Of a stretch of 64,000 nucleotides of DNA, positions 10,523-20,616 are shown piece after piece (the first letter of the stretch is position 1; each line of letters starts with the position of its first letter). A program made the translations under genes and the position numbers. The notes beneath the pieces were generated by a model. It had not been told where the DNA came from. It saw nothing but the letters and a program-made list of their open reading frames with translations, and made no database searches. Source of the DNA: Nipponacmea schrenckii (lineage: Eukaryota; Mollusca; Gastropoda; Lottiidae); the NCBI GenBank assembly GCA_030562195.1, contig CM060203.1, positions 6,152,208 through 6,216,207 of the forward strand. Direction: 5' to 3'.

Positions 10523-12934
10523 TATCTTTATTATAACTCTTTACATCCTCTAGGTCGTCTTACTGTTGTCTTTATTATAACCCTCTACACACTCTAGGTT
10601 GACTTACTGATATCTTTACTATAACTCTTTACAACCTCTAGGTTGGCTACCTTTACACCCTCTAGGTTGACTACTGATATCTTTATTATAACCCTCTACA
10701 CACTCTAGATTATCTTTACTATAACTCTTTACATCCTGTAGGTTGGCTTACTGCTATTGTAATGGTTGGGTGTAATTTTGATAAGGTATGTCTGATTTTA
10801 AACAATAGACTAAAGAAAGTATTACCAGATGACGGTGTATTGTATTCATTATATAGTTAAACCTCTCTCTCAGGATTTACAGCGGTATCTACCAGCTGTG
10901 TGTACTATACTGTATTATTCTTATTTACAGTACTCTTTATACTGTACAAATTATTCAGGTAAAATTCCATCTGTATACTCTCTTTAAAACCATTCTACCT
11001 ATCTTACTAACTAAATGTTTATATGTTTTATCTTGGAGGTGTTAATTGAAGACTTTTAAAAAATGTCAATTCGAACGACAAGACCTATTCCCAAAATTCT
11101 GAAACAATCACACATTTTAACTAATAAATATCACAACTTTTCCCTTATTATGAGCTCATATTAATATTTTGAATGACTTGAATTGATCAGTAGGTCTAAT
11201 ATTTTGAAGTTAGTATTATTCCATTTCTTACAAGAAATATCTGCGCCAGTGAGCAGTTTTATTGAATGTTCCAGCACTATACAAAACAGATTTATATTAT
11301 CATTATTTATATTCTATACGACGTAAAGCATGGAAATGGATTTGTAAACACCAACCAATAACAGATTCCGACAGACAGTTGCATGGGAGTTGTATCCAAA
11401 ACTTACGACGTTTATTCTTATTAGCAACTTATCGTGTCAGATTTATTCCTATCTATAGAAATAATACACGGCTTTAATAACAGGTTGAACAATTTGAATG
11501 AATATTATTATTTTAAATATTATGTTATACAGAAAGCGCTAGATATATGCATATACTATTTCTGATATTTATTACCTACGCCTATTTCTATATGTCTTAT
11601 AAACAGTAAATATGTTATAAATGAAATGAATGGAGTTGCAGTGTGCTATGAGGGAAATTTTGCCAGGACAGCGGCATTAGCCTGCTCTTTTTCGATTTCC
11701 AATTGATCTTTAAAGTGCAAAGCCTGTAGCTCACGGGGCCTCGGTTTATTGTCCCATCCGAACGACTAGACCCATTTTCCGTGTCAGTCTCTCTGATCTG
11801 CATCACTGACAAGGGGAATCCGCGCTGTAAAATCCGAAGGTTAATCTCGACATGGACTTTCAGCTTCATGTTAGCGGGCAAGCGTCTTTTTTTTTTTGTA
11901 TAGGAAAGCCACTAATCCGACACGGCTCCCAGTAAATATTTTATAATTTTAGAAGTTATTAAATAATGCACTACAGGATTTAAAGAAGAAAGTTTAAAAT
12001 ATTTTAACTTTACAACAGTTAATGTGAAATATGAGATCAAATTTTATCGTAAAAATAAAGTTTGACTGATTAGAGAGAGTTCGAGTTTGTGAATATATCT
12101 GTGTCAGGGTAGGTTTCTATTTAACCAATTCCACAGATTCCTGCTTTACATAGATAAAACATGATAGATATTCTATATATATTAATAGTGCACCCTTTCA
12201 CTAACGTGTTCAGGGACACTTTACAATAAACAGATTTACAACGGGAGTACATCTATGGAGGAAGGGATTGCGGAAGTGGAGCGAGGGATAAATAGGGTAA
12301 AAGACTTATAAAATATGAGATATGAACTTGTTGCTTAGCGAATATACTTTAACTATCATTTTTTTTTCTTCAACTGCTTAAAACGACAGAGAATAAGGGA
12401 AGTAATCATAATAAAAAAAATAACTTATAGTGATATAAATAAGTTACAGACTACGGTTAATTAGTTGTAATTCTCATGATAACTATTCAATCTGTACTAT
12501 ATTAGTTAGAGGCAGAATCTCTAGCGTCAAATATATATAGTTCAGAATCCCAGAACTCAATTCTTGCTTCATCAAAAAGGGAGCATTCTAGGAAACGTTG
12601 TAGAATAATACATGTACATCTAAAATATTGACCCCACTTTTCACATAGTACGTTACTCTCGGCAGGAGGTCTTAATAGGGTGCAGCATTTTACAAAAAGC
12701 TGACATTTAGTTCTTTGAGAGGGATTTGAGCGCCAGAATTGAAATACTGGTTGAATTGTCCCAACTGGTTGAATCTGGTTGAATACTTTTAAGTCCGGGT
12801 CAACATGGGGACTTTGGTTTATCTTTGTATAATCTTTGAGGAATGTAAGAAGATAATATACAAGTCTGTACTTTTCAAGAATTCTGAAGACATCTATAAC
12901 AAATCCTAAACTTGTTATGGCCGTTCCTCGGCGG
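10523..12934. repeat. 2,412-bp tandem duplication, copy 2
   Basis: Head-to-tail partner of 8111-10522. This copy continues past CTCGGCGGTATTCC into the intact part of the LINE frame, so it is the original right end; copy 1 is the one whose LINE frame is cut at the junction. Confidence 0.9.
11620..11887 (-). mobile_element. SINE-like dispersed repeat, duplication copy 2
   Basis: Same as 9208-9475 at the +2,412 offset, with the same bordering A-run at about 11886-11897 (T-run on the plus strand). Confidence 0.7.
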
Positions 12935-13427
12935 TATTCCAACAATTGAGTGATGAAAAGTCTATACGGAGTGCATGCGGAATTCAAATGGATAAGTTGA
13001 CCGAAGAATAACAGTTTTTGAGAGTCAATAAATGTCTCAATTGGGTACCAGCCAATTAAACCTAAACATATTTTAGTACGGGTCCTATAATGTAACTCCA
13101 GAATTCTCTTGCAAATAAATCTATGAGCCCGTTCTAATGAAAGTACTTGTGCAGCAGAAAGGTCATACCATAATTGACAGCCATAAAGAGCTTTCAGAAG
13201 GACACACCTGTAAAGTAATGTGGTGAGAGTCAGGGGATTTAGCTCCTGGACATGAGTTAATAAATATAAGTTCGAAAGTAATGCTCTACATGCTGCTGAT
13301 GTTCGTTCTCTTGAGTCAAACTTTGTATTCAGTAAGATTCCAACGTGTTTGATTGGATTTTCTACTGGTAAAGGTGACTTAAACAGCAAAAGAGTTATAT
13401 AGTTACTACTTGTGTTAAATTAAGAAT
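12502..13427 (-). pseudogene. Non-LTR retrotransposon (LINE) ORF2, C-terminal part only
   Basis: The minus-strand frame to the stop at 12502 gives about 295-305 residues. Seen: KHVGILLNTKFD followed by helical sequence, VLLKALYGCQLWYDLS, LERAHRFICKRI, RTRTKICLGLIGW and a Cys-containing tail (CEKWGQYFRCTC, then ECSLFDEARIEFWDSE). The order KHVGI...LYGCELW-like...LE-AHR...K...LG is typical of the region after the reverse-transcriptase fingers and palm in CR1/L2/Jockey-type elements. The polymerase YADD box is missing: the frame begins after it, and an in-frame stop near 13427 closes it upstream. There is no initiating ATG. The 3' flank to the A-run at about 11886 could be its 3' UTR. Family assignment within LINEs is uncertain. 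Confidence 0.7.
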
Positions 13428-14834
13428 AATTGAATCGAGGATTAGATTCCAACTGTTTTTGATTAAAAATTCACGAGAAATCAAACCAGTGGGATTCTAC
13501 TTGTAAAACATTGGAGTGGAATTCTTCACTTAGTTACCAGAGAGAAAGAAGATACATTGAACTGTTTCAAGTTATTTTGAGAAATTCTTTGATGCTGAAT
13601 GTTACACTTTGCCAACAAAAAGGTATTTGGATATATGGACTTCAATTATATTGGAGAACTTGTCAAATGTGTTTCGCCTGCTTTCTGGAAGGATAATAGT
13701 GAAAAGACAATTATCTTACTCTTAGTAGGGTGTTCATTTAGTTTGGATGATTTTTAAATTTGTTTCCGACTTCTAAAACAAAGTTATTTATTTTAGGTTA
13801 TCGTGTAGAGTTTGTGAAACCTGAACCAGTGTTTTTGATTGAAATTGGATATTCATTTTGTCTATTACGTTTGATGGATGTTCAACCTCAAGAGTGAAAA
13901 TATTTTTATTCTTTCTAAGATATTTAACGAGCAATGGCATTTACATTATAAACAGTATATTTATAAATCTTACGTGAAACATACTGTACATGATATAGGT
14001 CCAGTATCAATTATATTGAAATAATCAGAAACTGATTAACCTGGATCGGTTTTATTGTAGACATGATATATTCATTCTATATGACTCGGTTTATTTGAAA
14101 TTCAGGGAACACCCCAATTGGTCGCTAATTTAGTTGATTTGTGTATTGTTATAATTCTACATCTATTTCACCAATTTTGAAATATTTGAAGTAAAATCCG
14201 CGAGTAAGGCATAACTCTTTAAAACGTAGTTAATAAAAATCAGACAAGGTGCTCCTCGTATAACCATTCATGACTGTGTAGATAGATTGTAGACTAGAAC
14301 TAAGGTCACATTATGGTAGTTATTATAGAAATACCGTTATCGCGGTGGTTATTTTAGTAACCTACAATTAATTCACACCTAATGCTCCCTCTAACTAAAT
14401 ACAACATTACCTAACTCTACAGTCTAACAATCTATTGAATGTCCTTTTTTTATATAACTTTCTGATGGACAGATAGATGTTTATCGCTTGTTATTTACGA
14501 TACAAGACTGATTGATGATCGATTATGCCATCATAGGACAATGTTATTTAAATTTTGACTTCATTGGTCTCTGACCTCAAGGGGTTTATGCTACTGAAGA
14601 CAAATGATGGACTTGGATATTTAGCTGATGTATAACTTATGTGTTTATTCGTTTCTTATATTGTTTAAGAGACTCAGAACCTGGATCGAGTCATAACACA
14701 ATGTGTTCGAGTGAATAATAGGAATTTAAATCTTGTACAGTTTAATAGTTACATTTTAATAGTGTGAAGATTGTATTTATGATCAACTAGTATCCCTTTT
14801 AGAGAGTCCACATCACTAAGTTTTCATACATTCG
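13428..14834. other. Intergenic, no recognised feature
   Basis: AT-rich sequence with a short meaningless open frame at 13511-13696. I see no repeat unit or gene. Confidence 0.35.
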
Positions 14835-15670
14835 CAAGAAAACTCAGGAGAAGTATACCATATGAACTAAGGATTACAATATAAATTGTTGAAACATTGT
14901 ATACAATAAAACTCAGGAGTAGTATACTATATAAACTGATGATGACAATGTAAATTGTTTAAACATTGTATATGATAAAACTCAGGAGAAGAATATAATA
15001 TAAACTGATGATGACAATGTAAATTGTTGAAACATTGAGAACAATAAAACTCAGGAGTAGTATACTATATAAACTGATGATGACAATGTAAATTGTTAAA
15101 CATTGTATAATAAAACTCAGGAGTAGTAAAACTATATAAACTGATGATGACAATGTAAATTGTTGAAACATTGTGCACAATAAAACTCAGGAGAAGTATA
15201 CCATATAAACTGATGATGACAATGTAAATTGTTGAAACATTGTGTACAATAAAACTCAGGGGTAGTATACTATATAAACTGATGCTGACAATTTAAATTG
15301 TAGAAACATTGTGTACAATAAAACTCAGGAGTAGTATACTATATAAACTGATGATGACAATGTTAATTGTTGAAACATTGTGCATAATAAAACTCAGGAG
15401 AAGTATACCATATAAACTGATGTGACAATGTAAATTGTTGAAACATTGTGTACAATAAAACTCAGGAGTAGTATACTATATAGACTGATGCTGACAATTT
15501 AAATTGTAGAAACATTGTGTACAATAAAACTCAGGAGTAGTATACTATATAAACTGATGCTGACAATTTAAATTGTAGAAACATTGTGTGCAATAAAACT
15601 CAGGAGTAGTATACTACATAAACTGATGATGATGATGTAATTGTAGAAACGTTTGTGTACAGTGAAAACT
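14835..15670. repeat. 69-bp minisatellite, about 12 copies
   Basis: Unit contains AATAAAACTCAGGAGTAGTA, CTATATAAACTGATGATGAC and the imperfect palindrome ACAATGTAAATTGTTGAAAC followed by ATTGT. Each unit therefore carries its own small stem. The minus-strand open frames across it are artefacts. Confidence 0.9.
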
Positions 15671-15957
15671 AGGAGAAGTATAGGCCTACCATAAAATTGT
15701 GTTCCGTTATTTATGTCTTTATTAAGTACATGTAAACACAATATAAGACTTGAAGGACATTTAGAAGTGAGGGGGGGGGGCACAAACAATCAGGGAACTC
15801 TGGGGTAAACAACGTGAACAGTTCCAGTGTATAAATTTCTTCCTACTGATGCTACTGGTGTTTTTGTTGTTGAGCCACATTTCAAGCACATCCTTTAAAA
15901 AGTGTTAAAGATAAATGTTATAACAGTCAACAGAAACCAAGTGTTATTACAGTCAAT
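15671..15957. other. Spacer with a G-run
   Basis: Contains a run of G near 15770-15780 and AT-rich flanks, with no gene. Confidence 0.3.
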
Positions 15958-16674
15958 ATGAATGGGTGTTATAACCTGTGTTTTGTTACCAGAGCCAGGA
16001 AAGCAAAGGTATCACTCTTTCAAAATCTTATATCATACATCAAACACAACTTAGATCCTATCTTCACAACGCCACGCTACAATGGCCAGTTTTCTTGTAT
16101 TACATATTCACAATTTATTATAAATACAGTAGGCTACACTACACCAGTACCCAATTTTTTATTTTTTATTCACCATTCAATCGCCTTAAAACAAACTTGG
16201 TTTGAAAACCTATACCCACCTGGGTCGACAGGATTAATGAGTAAAGATGACTTGTTCAGGGTCAACAGAATTCACAGACCGATTAATATAAGAACCCATG
16301 ACCACATTCTGTTCGACGTAACAAAGCAAATAACGTCATACCAACTTTTCAACGCTTTATTTTTTAGGATTCATACACTTTTAAGTTTGTCAGATTCATG
16401 TATTTCTTCAAATTTAGCAAAACAATATCTCTCTGAAGACAAAAACCAGAGATATTATCGTACATGTGTAACATCTTTTGATTTCTTTTTATAAAAAAAA
16501 CGGTTGCTATTCAACAGTTTCTTTGTCAGTGATCTGATCAAGTGATTTTCCATCTTTTCTTTTTGTTTTCGTTCCTCTTGAATGTTTGATAAATTTAGAA
16601 ATTTCAGTAGCTTATCGTGTCAGACTATCCCAGAACGGTGCCAGGTTTTGGAATAGTTCCAATTTTTTCTAAAC
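15958..16674 (+). pseudogene. Unassigned open frame plus a LINE-like tail, probable transposon debris
   Basis: An ATG frame of 178 codons runs from 15958 to 16494 (residues include KQTWFENLYPPGSTGLMSKD and HDHILFDVTKQITSYQ). About 100 bases on, in another frame, 16595-16672 reads ...ISVAYRVRLSQNGARFWNSS ending in a stop. That tail resembles the R-x-R-x-x-G-x-x-x-WNS ending of several LINE ORF2 proteins. The 178-codon frame itself matches nothing I know. A single-exon host gene is not excluded but unlikely given the surroundings. Confidence 0.25.
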
Positions 16675-16980
16675 TTATATCAATAGTTATCTTGTTCTTT
16701 ATTTTAATATTTGAGAAAATATTTCAATTCTCTTAAAATTGAGATAAGGAATTGTAAAAGGAATTGTAAGGAATTGTAAAAGTGCTGATGAACCTAATTG
16801 ATGCTCTACTGATACCAATTTCAATGTTATAAAGCATTTTTTGTAGTTTGCAAGTTACATAGTATTAAGATTAAGCTGTCTGAAGATCCCATTTTGTGAT
16901 ACTCTGAGTAAAAATATGTTTTTAAGTTATGTTTAATATTTCTATTATCGCTTTACAATTGGTGTATTGAGCACTGCTCA

Positions 16981-17585
16981 TAAGGGCCCCATACACGATA
17001 AAAAAAATCGTCAAAATTTTGATGCAAGATTTGATCATGTGTAGGGTGTATTGATGTCAAAATTTTGAACCCTAATTTTGACGGATCAAATCCACTTCGA
17101 TATTTTTTGACGAGTTGTCAAAATTTTGAGAGATGTGGGGGGACTGGTCAAAATTTTGATCAAAATTTCTTTTCGATCCTGACAACCCAAGAGAGAATAT
17201 CTTGTGATTTCACTATGTCTGAAAAAAAAAACAAAGCAAAAGAGGAAAATCAAAAGTTTTTAATTGAAGTTCTGGAAAACTTTGCCTGCCTTGTGGAAAA
17301 ACAAGTCAGATGATTACAGTAATCGTGACAAGAAAGCCGATGCAATTCACTTCAGCTACTATTAATGATTTGAAAAAATGGATCAACAATTTACCAATCA
17401 ATTTTTCGTAATGAATTGCGAAAAATGGACAAAAGTGCAAAATCTGGCGCGTCCATGTCTAAACTAAAAATAAACTTTGAATCGTGTGTGGACATTTCAC
17501 ATCAACATTTTGAGTCAAAATATTGATATCAAAATTTTGATACAAAATTTTTATGATTTTTTTTGATCGTGTATGGGGCCCTTAA
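16981..17585 (+). mobile_element. Harbinger-like MITE inserted into the 52-bp minisatellite
   Basis: Left end GGGCCCCATACACGAT and right end ATCGTGTATGGGGCCC are inverted repeats. They extend through the A-run (left AAAAAAATCG, right inverted AAAAAAAATC) to about 30 bp. Both sides carry TAA (16981-16983 and 17583-17585). The flanking sequence joins up as an interrupted minisatellite unit (...GAGCACTGCTCA | TAA | CAGTGGTATTTC against the consensus GAGCACTATTTTAACAGTGG), which supports a TAA target duplication; a balanced TA duplication is also possible. It is about 600 bp long and holds a broken MADF-type coding remnant, which fits the PIF/Harbinger group. Confidence 0.75.
17224..17470 (+). 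pseudogene. Decayed MADF-domain protein remnant inside the MITE
   Basis: Three plus-strand frames in succession give KFLIEVLENFACL, then LWKNKSDDYSNRDKKADAI, then NDLKKWINN and FRNELRKMDKSAKSGAS. This is the order of the MADF (Myb/SANT-like) DNA-binding domain: an ENF-x-x-LW core, DY-NRDKK, W..LR..FRREL, KSGS. Frame changes near 17290, 17350 and 17395 show it is dead. MADF proteins are encoded beside the transposase in many PIF/Harbinger transposons. Confidence 0.6.
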
Positions 17586-18600
17586 CAGTGGTATTTCTAT
17601 ATCACTCTATATATATAGAGCACTATTTTAACAGTGATATTTCTATAGGCTATCACTTTACAATTGATGCATTTGGGCACTTTTTTAACAGTAATATTTC
17701 TTTAGGCTATAACTCTACTTGATGCATTGGGCACTATTTTAAAAGTGATATTTCTATATTACTCTACAATTGATATATTGAGTACTATTTAAACAGTGGT
17801 ATTTCTATATTACTCTACAATTGATGTATTGAGCACTATTTTAACAGTGGTATTTCTGTATTAGCCTACTTTACAATTGATGTATTGAACACTATTTTAA
17901 CAGTGGTATTTCTGTATTACTCTACAATTGATGTATTGAACACTATTTTAACAGTGGTATATCTATATAGCTCTACAATTGATGTATTGAGCCCTATTTT
18001 AACAGTGGTATTTCTATATAGCTCTACAATTTTTGTATTGAGTACTTTTTTAACAGTGGTATTTCTATATTACTCTACAATTGATGTATTGAGTACTATT
18101 TTAACAGTGGTATTTCTATATTACTCTACAATTGATATATTGAGTACGGTACTATTTTAACAGTGGTAAACCGGAAAACTATTTTAACAGTGGTATTTCT
18201 ATATCACTCTACAATTGATATATTGAGAACTATATTAACGGTAGTATTTCTATATCGCTCTACAATTGATGTATTGAGTACTATTTTTACAGTGACATTT
18301 CTATATTACTCTACAATTGATATATTGAGCACTATTATAACAGTGATATTTCTATATTACTCTACAATTGATGTATTGAGCACTATTATAACAGTGATAT
18401 TTCTATATTACTCTACAATTGATGTAGTGAGCACTATTTCAACAGTGACATTTCTATATTACTCTACAATTGATGTATTGAGCACTTTTTTAACAGTGGT
18501 ATTTCTGTATTACTCTACAATTGATGTATAGAGTACTATTATAACAGTGATATTTCTATATCACTCTACAATTGATGTATTGAGGACTAGTTTAACACTG

Positions 18601-19589
18601 CTAAAGCTAAAATTATTTTAAGAATATCGTAACCAGGTGTTTATTAAATATCGTCAAACCTCCCTCGTATATATTTTATTATTGTTAAATAGAATGAAGA
18701 TTGTTCAGGGTTTATAGATTGTTTATGGTCTAGTTGTAATGGTCATTAAGATTATATTATATTATTACAAATGTTTTATCTGCCCAAGATATCGGTGGTA
18801 CTGAAAATATTGCCGAAAACGTACTACCGACTGATGTTTGTGTATAGGGCAGGATGTGGGTATTATATATACTTCCTGAAGATGTCTGTTTAACATGTTA
18901 TTTTACAAATAAATATCCATAGCCAATCTTCTCGTTGGAGATAATATACTACATGATGGGGGCTGCTGTAGGTCAATGAGTTAAACAGAGAAGAAATCTT
19001 CTAAAATTTGCTGTGAATATTCAGGACACATATATAAGTAGGCTACCTCTCTACCAAGTTTCAAATCGATAGCGTTAATACGGGAAGTTGGGGGTGCGTA
19101 AGTAAAACAGTGCCTTTGTTTGGGATTTAAAGCTATTCCATTCAGTAACATATTGATATGAAAAGTGTATTTCAGAATAAAACAAGGGAGTGCTATGACA
19201 TGTATCGCTAACTGAATGAAAAGTAGGTATAGCCTACATATAATATGTTAGAAATATAAAATCAAACAATTATTTATATCAGTGTGATAAAAATTAGACC
19301 ATACCTGTTTGGTTGCCATTAGTACTTTAGCTAAGTTAGTCGTAACTCTACAAAACCACACTCTTTTCACTCATGATAATTTTTTCACCACATTTTCAAA
19401 AGTTTACAAAATACTAACTTATTTAATAAGAGTTCCACATAAGGGAAATAACTCATGATAATAATAACACATTTACAGACCACATTTGGCATATTTCACA
19501 ACACACTTAACCCGTAAATGTTCTGGGTTCAATCCTAACATTGTATAGTTTCGGTTTCGGAGGGGCTCAGGTAAAACAAAAAGCTTTCA
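18601..19589. other. Intergenic, mostly featureless
   Basis: No gene seen. Near 19525 the sequence GGGTTCAATCC looks like a tRNA-type B box just ahead of the next SINE-like copy. Confidence 0.3.
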
Positions 19590-19785
19590 GTTGTTTAAAT
19601 GGGACAATTAACCGAGGCCCCGTTGCCATGGGCAGTGCATGCTAAAAAAAAACCAACAGTTGGAAATCGCTTGTGTCCTGTATGGTGTTGTCAGTCGTCA
19701 ATAGAACGTAAAACTCCATCCATTTCACTTTATTTCTATTTGACATTTTCTTCCAATTTTACAAGAAATATTAGTCTTGAATTAT
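19590..19785 (+). mobile_element. SINE-like dispersed repeat copy
   Basis: Contains GGGACAATTAACCGAGGCCC, CAACAGTTGGAAATCGCTTG and AAAACTCCATCCATTTCACT in the family order. The B-box-like GGGTTCAATCC at about 19525 may be part of its tRNA-derived head. Confidence 0.6.
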
Positions 19786-20566
19786 AGTAAATGGCAGTCT
19801 CCCTTCAGTTTCAAATATCTTGTGGTAGAAGAACTATAGAATATATGGGTACCAGTATACTGTTTCTGTTATTGATTAACTCGTTAAGTTCTATTATCTG
19901 TAGTGTGGTTAGTGCCGTGAGCAGCAACACCTCCCCTGTACCATGGTGGAGCCACTGTCTGAATGCCAAGTCCTATAACTATATTTAAATGAAATCGAGA
20001 TCCGAAGCCTTAAGTATATATTACAGTTAAATTATTGGAATCCCCATGATTTCTATAAACAACACATCCTGTAATACACTGAATAACAGTGGACCTCTCA
20101 AAAGGGGGGGGGGGCGTTTTGGGGGGATTTGAATCATGTGTTCTATAAAGTTTGAAACTATAAATGTTTTCCCAATATATTGTTGCTGATTTCGGCTTTC
20201 GTTTTGTGGTTTAGATCGTTAGAAACTGGTGTATTTAGTTCTATATGTTTATAGTTTTATTGGAATGATTTATAACGAAATAAAGTGAGTATAAAAGACA
20301 GGCGGATCAATATATCCAAGGTCGAGCTTCTACTTATATTACCCTTTCCCTTTATAACTTCAACAGACTCATATTCTAGATTTCCATTTAATAACTAGCT
20401 ATCCTGGTGATGATTTCATATCCAAAACACATGCAACAGCTTGAAATGAACTCCAGTCAAATTAGAAATCTACTACTAATCTCTGTACTGAATTTTAACC
20501 AAATAAACCCCCAAAACTGCTTCTATTTTGTACAGACCCTAAGGTAGACTTGATTGATTTAATTTG

Positions 20567-20616
20567 AGGGAGGAGGAGGTTGGGGTGGGGGAGGGGGGAG
20601 GGGGCTTGGTGGGGGT
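20567..20616 (+). other. G-quadruplex-prone G-rich tract
   Basis: At least five runs of four or more G separated by one to four bases (TTGGGGTGGGGGAGGGGGGA followed by GGGGG and TGGTGGGGG). This matches the usual four-run quadruplex pattern on the plus strand. Confidence 0.6.

Larger units (their letters stand above)
16935..18600. repeat. 52-bp minisatellite, about 19 copies, interrupted by the MITE
   Basis: Unit approximates ACAGTGGTATTTCTATATTA, CTCTACAATTGATGTATTGA, GCACTATTTTA. One diverged unit lies left of the MITE (about 16937-16980) and the rest run from 17586 to 18600. Some units, such as those near 18340 and 18390, are near-identical neighbours. Long open frames here are artefacts. 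Confidence 0.9.

Noticed and set aside
17885..18531. Open frames of 91 and 122 residues rich in FLYYSTID repeats
   Set aside because: Read-through of the 52-bp minisatellite, with no start context or codon bias.
19525..19560. tRNA gene suggested by GGGTTCAATCC
   Set aside because: No cloverleaf could be drawn around it; more likely the B box of a SINE-like head.
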